Source of the DNA: a virus
Length of the DNA: 64,000 nucleotides
IMG/VR virus record: IMGVR_UViG_3300042691_023183
Coordinates: 1 to 64,000 of that record
Strand: one strand, 5' to 3'
This document shows, in pieces, positions 60,968 through 64,000 of the stretch. Within the stretch, counting starts at the first letter, position 1; every line of letters starts with the position of its first letter. A program made the translations under genes and the position numbers. Under the pieces are notes generated by a model. It saw nothing but the letters and a program-made list of their open reading frames with translations, ran no database searches and was not told the DNA's origin.

Positions 60968-62281
60968 TTATTTGAGGTTTGGTTTTGGACTGTTTGGCAT
61001 CTTCAATTGTGGAATCATGATTTTCTGTTCAACCGCAAATTCTGGAATATACTTGTCCAAAATAGCGTGTAACTTTTGATCCATTGCTTGAGTTGAAAAT
61101 AGTTGAGCATTACGTTCGGCTAAAGCAATAGCATTATCCTTGGTCTTTTGATTCATGCTGAAATAATACTGTTTCAACCGTTCTTCTGCCAGACTGTATG
61201 ACACAGTAAACCACGCAGATTCCTTGATTAACCATTGGTTAGCTGATGCCGGATTGATTACATCCACCTTTCCTGGCAACAAACACTCTCTATTAGAATC
61301 CAAGAAATCCAAGTGACCACTCCAATCTGATGCAAGTATGGGTTTTCCGCTAAGAGATGCTAACAACAATGGATGACCAAAACCCTCACCGTGTGTGAAA
61401 CTAACGTGACACTTCACCTTTTCATGGTTGAAAAGAGCGTTCATTTCCACATCATTTAGTTCACCGTGAATCAAATACACGTTTGGTTTATCACCATCAA
61501 CCTGTGATTCTGCGATTTTGATTTTCTTCAAGATAGCATCTTTATCGACCTTTGAATAGTTTGTACCGCTGGTCTTTAGAATCAAACATGGCTTTTGAGG
61601 ACGGTTCTTAAATGTGTTCAAGAATGTCTTAATTAAGTTGCCAATGTCTTTACGATCATGAAATGGATTATCATGTGTCCATTGACCAACGAACAAAAAC
61701 GCAAAGTTTTCAGGAATCTGACTCATTACCGTTTCGACAGAATCAACCTTTTGATCGGTGATCTTGTAGATATCGGTATTGGCACCCCAGAAACACACTT
61801 CGATTGGTTTGGTATTACGTAGTTGTTCTTTACGTCCACTACCATCCTTATATTCCTTGGTATAGTCTGCATCGTCAAAGACCTTCTTGGAATGACGTGA
61901 TGTGACAATATTCATGTCCATCTTGTTCAATCCTTCGATCCACTCTCCAGCTGCAGCGGTGGTTTCAATACCAGCGGTCATTCCAATGTTGTACTTGCCA
62001 ATTGGTTTGAACTCATTGGGTATTGAGATCTGAATAAACAAGTCTGGTTGTCTATTCAAAGGTTCTTTCAACATCTTATCGAACAATGCAAGATTGAGTG
62101 GATCATTTGAATCCAATTCATCCTGAAAACGTTTGATGGGATTTCCACCCCACTTTGTTGTTGCGATGCGAAGATCGAATTTATTGTAACGAAGAATGCT
62201 TTTAGCAACTTCTCTTGCCCAATCTCCATAGCCACTGCGACTAAAGACTGGACCTTGTATAACACATAATGGTTTGCTCAT
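60968..62281 (-). CDS. GT4-family glycosyltransferase
   Basis: 437 residues from ATG 62281, 1 bp after the dUTPase stop. An N-terminal acceptor domain starts LCVIQGPVFSRSGYGDWARE; the donor domain has FAFLFVGQWTHDNPFHDRK, CHVSFTHGEGFGHPLLLASL (the E-x7 nucleotide-sugar loop) and PILASDWSGHLDFL. The family is retaining GT4. Codon choice here is more balanced than in the downstream transferases, and the gene lies next to dUTPase, so it may belong to an older core part of the genome. Confidence 0.8.
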   Translation of the reverse strand: MSKPLCVIQGPVFSRSGYGDWAREVAKSILRYNKFDLRIATTKWGGNPIKRFQDELDSNDPLNLALFDKMLKEPLNRQPDLFIQISIPNEFKPIGKYNIGMTAGIETTAAAGEWIEGLNKMDMNIVTSRHSKKVFDDADYTKEYKDGSGRKEQLRNTKPIEVCFWGANTDIYKITDQKVDSVETVMSQIPENFAFLFVGQWTHDNPFHDRKDIGNLIKTFLNTFKNRPQKPCLILKTSGTNYSKVDKDAILKKIKIAESQVDGDKPNVYLIHGELNDVEMNALFNHEKVKCHVSFTHGEGFGHPLLLASLSGKPILASDWSGHLDFLDSNRECLLPGKVDVINPASANQWLIKESAWFTVSYSLAEERLKQYYFSMNQKTKDNAIALAERNAQLFSTQAMDQKLHAILDKYIPEFAVEQKIMIPQLKMPNSPKPNLK

Positions 62282-62282
62282 A

Positions 62283-62972
62283 TTAATTTCCAAAAAGTTT
62301 GTTGTCTCTTTCCTTGATCATGTCAGAATACTTTTGCGCATTAGATGCAAAGTACCCTTCCTTTTGTTTCATTAAATCTTCAATAGTTTTTCCGGACTTT
62401 GGTTGTGTTGCGGGTGGTGTGTTTGTATCTGTACTTCCAAATCCACCTTCACCACGATTTGTAGCATCTAATTCGTCAACAAGAACAAATTCGATGTTTT
62501 CAACTCTGGTAACTTTAAGTTGACAGATTTTATCACCCATATTGTAAATCTTAGTTTCGTTGACGTTGCCCACAATTTGTTGGGAAATAATACTATAATC
62601 CTCTGGTTGAAATATATACTTAAATCGAAGTAGAACTTCACCACGATAATCTGCATCAACCAATCCAATACAGTTAGCTAGGATTAAATTGTATTTACTG
62701 ACACTGCTACGAGGAAATGCAAGTACATCATGATCGATATCTGTATAACCAAAATTACTATATACACGATCTTTTTGAACTGCAAGTTTTAGATTAGTGC
62801 GATATTGAATATAGTCAATACGTTTATATCCTCCAATTTCATAATTTTTTTCACCAACAATTTCAGGTCCACTCGTTGCGATGATATCATAACCTGTTGC
62901 TCTATCAGTTCCTTTCTTAGGCAGGTTATCCACTGTTTGATATGTTTCATTTTTTAATATTTGAATTTTCAT
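62283..62972 (-). CDS. dut: dUTPase (trimeric type) with C-terminal extension
   Basis: 229 residues. The five motifs are in order: ATGYDI (25-30), PRSS (87-90), GLVDADYRGE (103-112), KICQ (148-151) and the glycine-rich RGEGGFGST (173-181) that closes over the active site. Extra insertions lie between motifs I and II and between III and IV, and ~48 residues follow motif V (KTIEDLMKQKEGYFASNAQ), so the protein is about half longer than usual. It removes dUTP and supplies dUMP for dTMP, protecting DNA from uracil. Confidence 0.92.
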   Translation of the reverse strand: MKIQILKNETYQTVDNLPKKGTDRATGYDIIATSGPEIVGEKNYEIGGYKRIDYIQYRTNLKLAVQKDRVYSNFGYTDIDHDVLAFPRSSVSKYNLILANCIGLVDADYRGEVLLRFKYIFQPEDYSIISQQIVGNVNETKIYNMGDKICQLKVTRVENIEFVLVDELDATNRGEGGFGSTDTNTPPATQPKSGKTIEDLMKQKEGYFASNAQKYSDMIKERDNKLFGN

Positions 62973-63940
62973 ACAATTTCCTTTTGAACTTTTTCAATAT
63001 CAACTTTACCGAAATCTACTCCCATACAATTATCTGGTTGTATCTGTCCAACTTGTTCTTTGGTGGTGTGCAGAGTGAACTTTTCACTTGGTGTGAAATT
63101 TGCCAACGTGTAATCCATGGCTTTGATAAACTGGTTACACATATTTACGGCGTTCAATCCACCTTCGTTTAGTGCCCATCTACGTCCTTCTTCACCACGA
63201 CGAGTACGTTCTTCGTTTGGAATTAGGTACCAATACATCATGGCTTCTGCCAAATCACGGGGGTCAACCATATCATCAAAAATGTATGGAGTTTGATTAC
63301 TACCATGCATATCGTGAACCCTTGGCCACACTGGCTTTGCCCACACACCGTGTTTCTTATACTTTCCAACGTTATTGGTTCCAAACTCTTTGGTGAATTC
63401 AACAGGGTTACCATTGTCATCCACTTGTCCAATTTGATCTTGTAGACCACCGGTAACACTCACAATAACAGGAGTACCTGACATAATGGACTCGTTGACG
63501 CTCAATCCGAATCCTTCGTTACTGGAAGCGTTAATTGTTACATCTGCCAAGTTATACATCAAGTTCATTTCTCCCGGTGTGATTTTACGTTGAGAGAAGT
63601 ATACGACATAATCACGACAAATGGCTTCCTTGACTGCGGGAAGATCAGTACCGTGACCGTTTTGACCAACGACTTCAGTATGTAGAATCAAACACACCTT
63701 CTTTGCGTCTTCTTTAGAAAGACTATCACAGAAAATTCGGTATGCGAGAATTACATTTGAAACCTGTTTACGTTTGACGTTACGACTATTGAAAAAGATT
63801 GTATAATCGTATTCGTTACCGTTAAAGAATCTCTTCTTTCCTTCAATTAGGTTTTTATCGGACGTATCTACTGGTCGAAATACCTCACTATTAATTCCGT
63901 GGGGTACATAATGTAAAAGTGTTTTTCCTTTGATTGGCAT
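62969..63940 (-). CDS. GT4-like glycosyltransferase lacking the N-terminal half
   Basis: 323 residues, with AAGGAG 12 bases before ATG 63940. It starts at YVPHGINSEVFRPVD, which in ordinary GT4 proteins follows ~170 residues of acceptor domain. The donor domain is complete: TIFFNSRNVKRKQVSNVILAY, KITPGEMNLMYNLADV and SNEGFGLSVNESIMSGTPVI. A further ~110-residue tail follows. An in-frame TAA sits 2 codons before the ATG, so the N-terminal half either belongs to a separate upstream gene or was lost. Confidence 0.65.
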   Translation of the reverse strand: MPIKGKTLLHYVPHGINSEVFRPVDTSDKNLIEGKKRFFNGNEYDYTIFFNSRNVKRKQVSNVILAYRIFCDSLSKEDAKKVCLILHTEVVGQNGHGTDLPAVKEAICRDYVVYFSQRKITPGEMNLMYNLADVTINASSNEGFGLSVNESIMSGTPVIVSVTGGLQDQIGQVDDNGNPVEFTKEFGTNNVGKYKKHGVWAKPVWPRVHDMHGSNQTPYIFDDMVDPRDLAEAMMYWYLIPNEERTRRGEEGRRWALNEGGLNAVNMCNQFIKAMDYTLANFTPSEKFTLHTTKEQVGQIQPDNCMGVDFGKVDIEKVQKEIV

Positions 63941-63943
63941 ATA

Positions 63944-64000
63944 TTAAACGTTCTCCTTGATAATGTTACCGTCTTTGTCAAAATCACCGTCTAAAGTGGT
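63944..64000 (-). CDS. 3' end of an upstream minus-strand gene
   Basis: The last 18 codons, ending KDGNIIKENV before TAA (63946-63944), run off the right edge. It is in the same frame as the half-GT4 gene, one codon away, so could be either an independent neighbour or the separated N-terminal half of that transferase. Too short to identify. Confidence 0.5.
   Translation of the reverse strand, partial: TTLDGDFDKDGNIIKENV

Overview
The window is a 64 kb stretch of a large, AT-rich, T4-like myovirus genome. The support is a contractile tail module (sheath, tube, tape measure, baseplate proteins), a T4-type replisome (gp32-like SSB, UvsX/RecA, 5'-3' exonuclease, replicative helicase, gp62-like clamp-loader subunit), class Ia ribonucleotide reductase, dUTPase and a dNMP kinase. 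I found no tRNA, insertion sequence, integrase or CRISPR array. The host cannot be named. Many starts lack a Shine-Dalgarno sequence, while the promoters of replication-type genes resemble bacterial sigma-70 sites.

Layout, plus strand. 1-440: 3' end of a tail fibre/spike gene with collagen-like repeats and an S74-type chaperone domain. 474-5756: three glycosyltransferases, two carrying the cysteine-finger signature of autotransporter heptosyltransferases (TibC/Aah type). 5851-22076: tail module (sheath, holin-like peptide, tube, baseplate gp26-like protein with an out-of-frame downstream reading frame, tape measure, baseplate proteins), with a HAD phosphatase and a nucleotidyltransferase inserted between sheath and tube. 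22111-23454: a divergent family-A DNA polymerase. 23505-26243: probable late proteins of unknown role, one with a possible nuclease core. 26356-34616: replication, recombination and nucleotide genes. 34705-43475: a MoxR ATPase/VWA metalloprotein pair, a possible DruA-like (DUF4338) protein, repeated surface-type domains, a UV-damage endonuclease and small basic proteins. 43417-48528: clamp loader and dNMP kinase running directly into a dTDP-deoxysugar operon (rmlA, rmlD-like, C-methyltransferase, rmlB).

Minus strand, 48529-64000: one tightly packed, ATGA-coupled operon of about 20 genes read toward the dTDP-sugar operon. It holds many glycosyltransferases (including GT6, GT11, HtrL/WlaTC-like, GT2 and GT4 types), UDP-galactopyranose mutase, two FkbM-type methyltransferases, a methyltransferase-GT2 fusion and dUTPase.

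Two promoter classes can be read from the sequence. An ATATTTATA-type motif sits just upstream of virion or probable late genes, at nine sites. TTGACA-like/TATAAT-like pairs precede SSB, MoxR, VWA and the 42.7 kb operon. The most unusual theme is the amount of phage-encoded glycan machinery: sugar-nucleotide synthesis, about fifteen transferases and two autotransporter-heptosyltransferase-like enzymes placed between a collagen-like fibre and the tail sheath. Together they suggest a system for decorating the virion's own fibres or remodelling the host surface.
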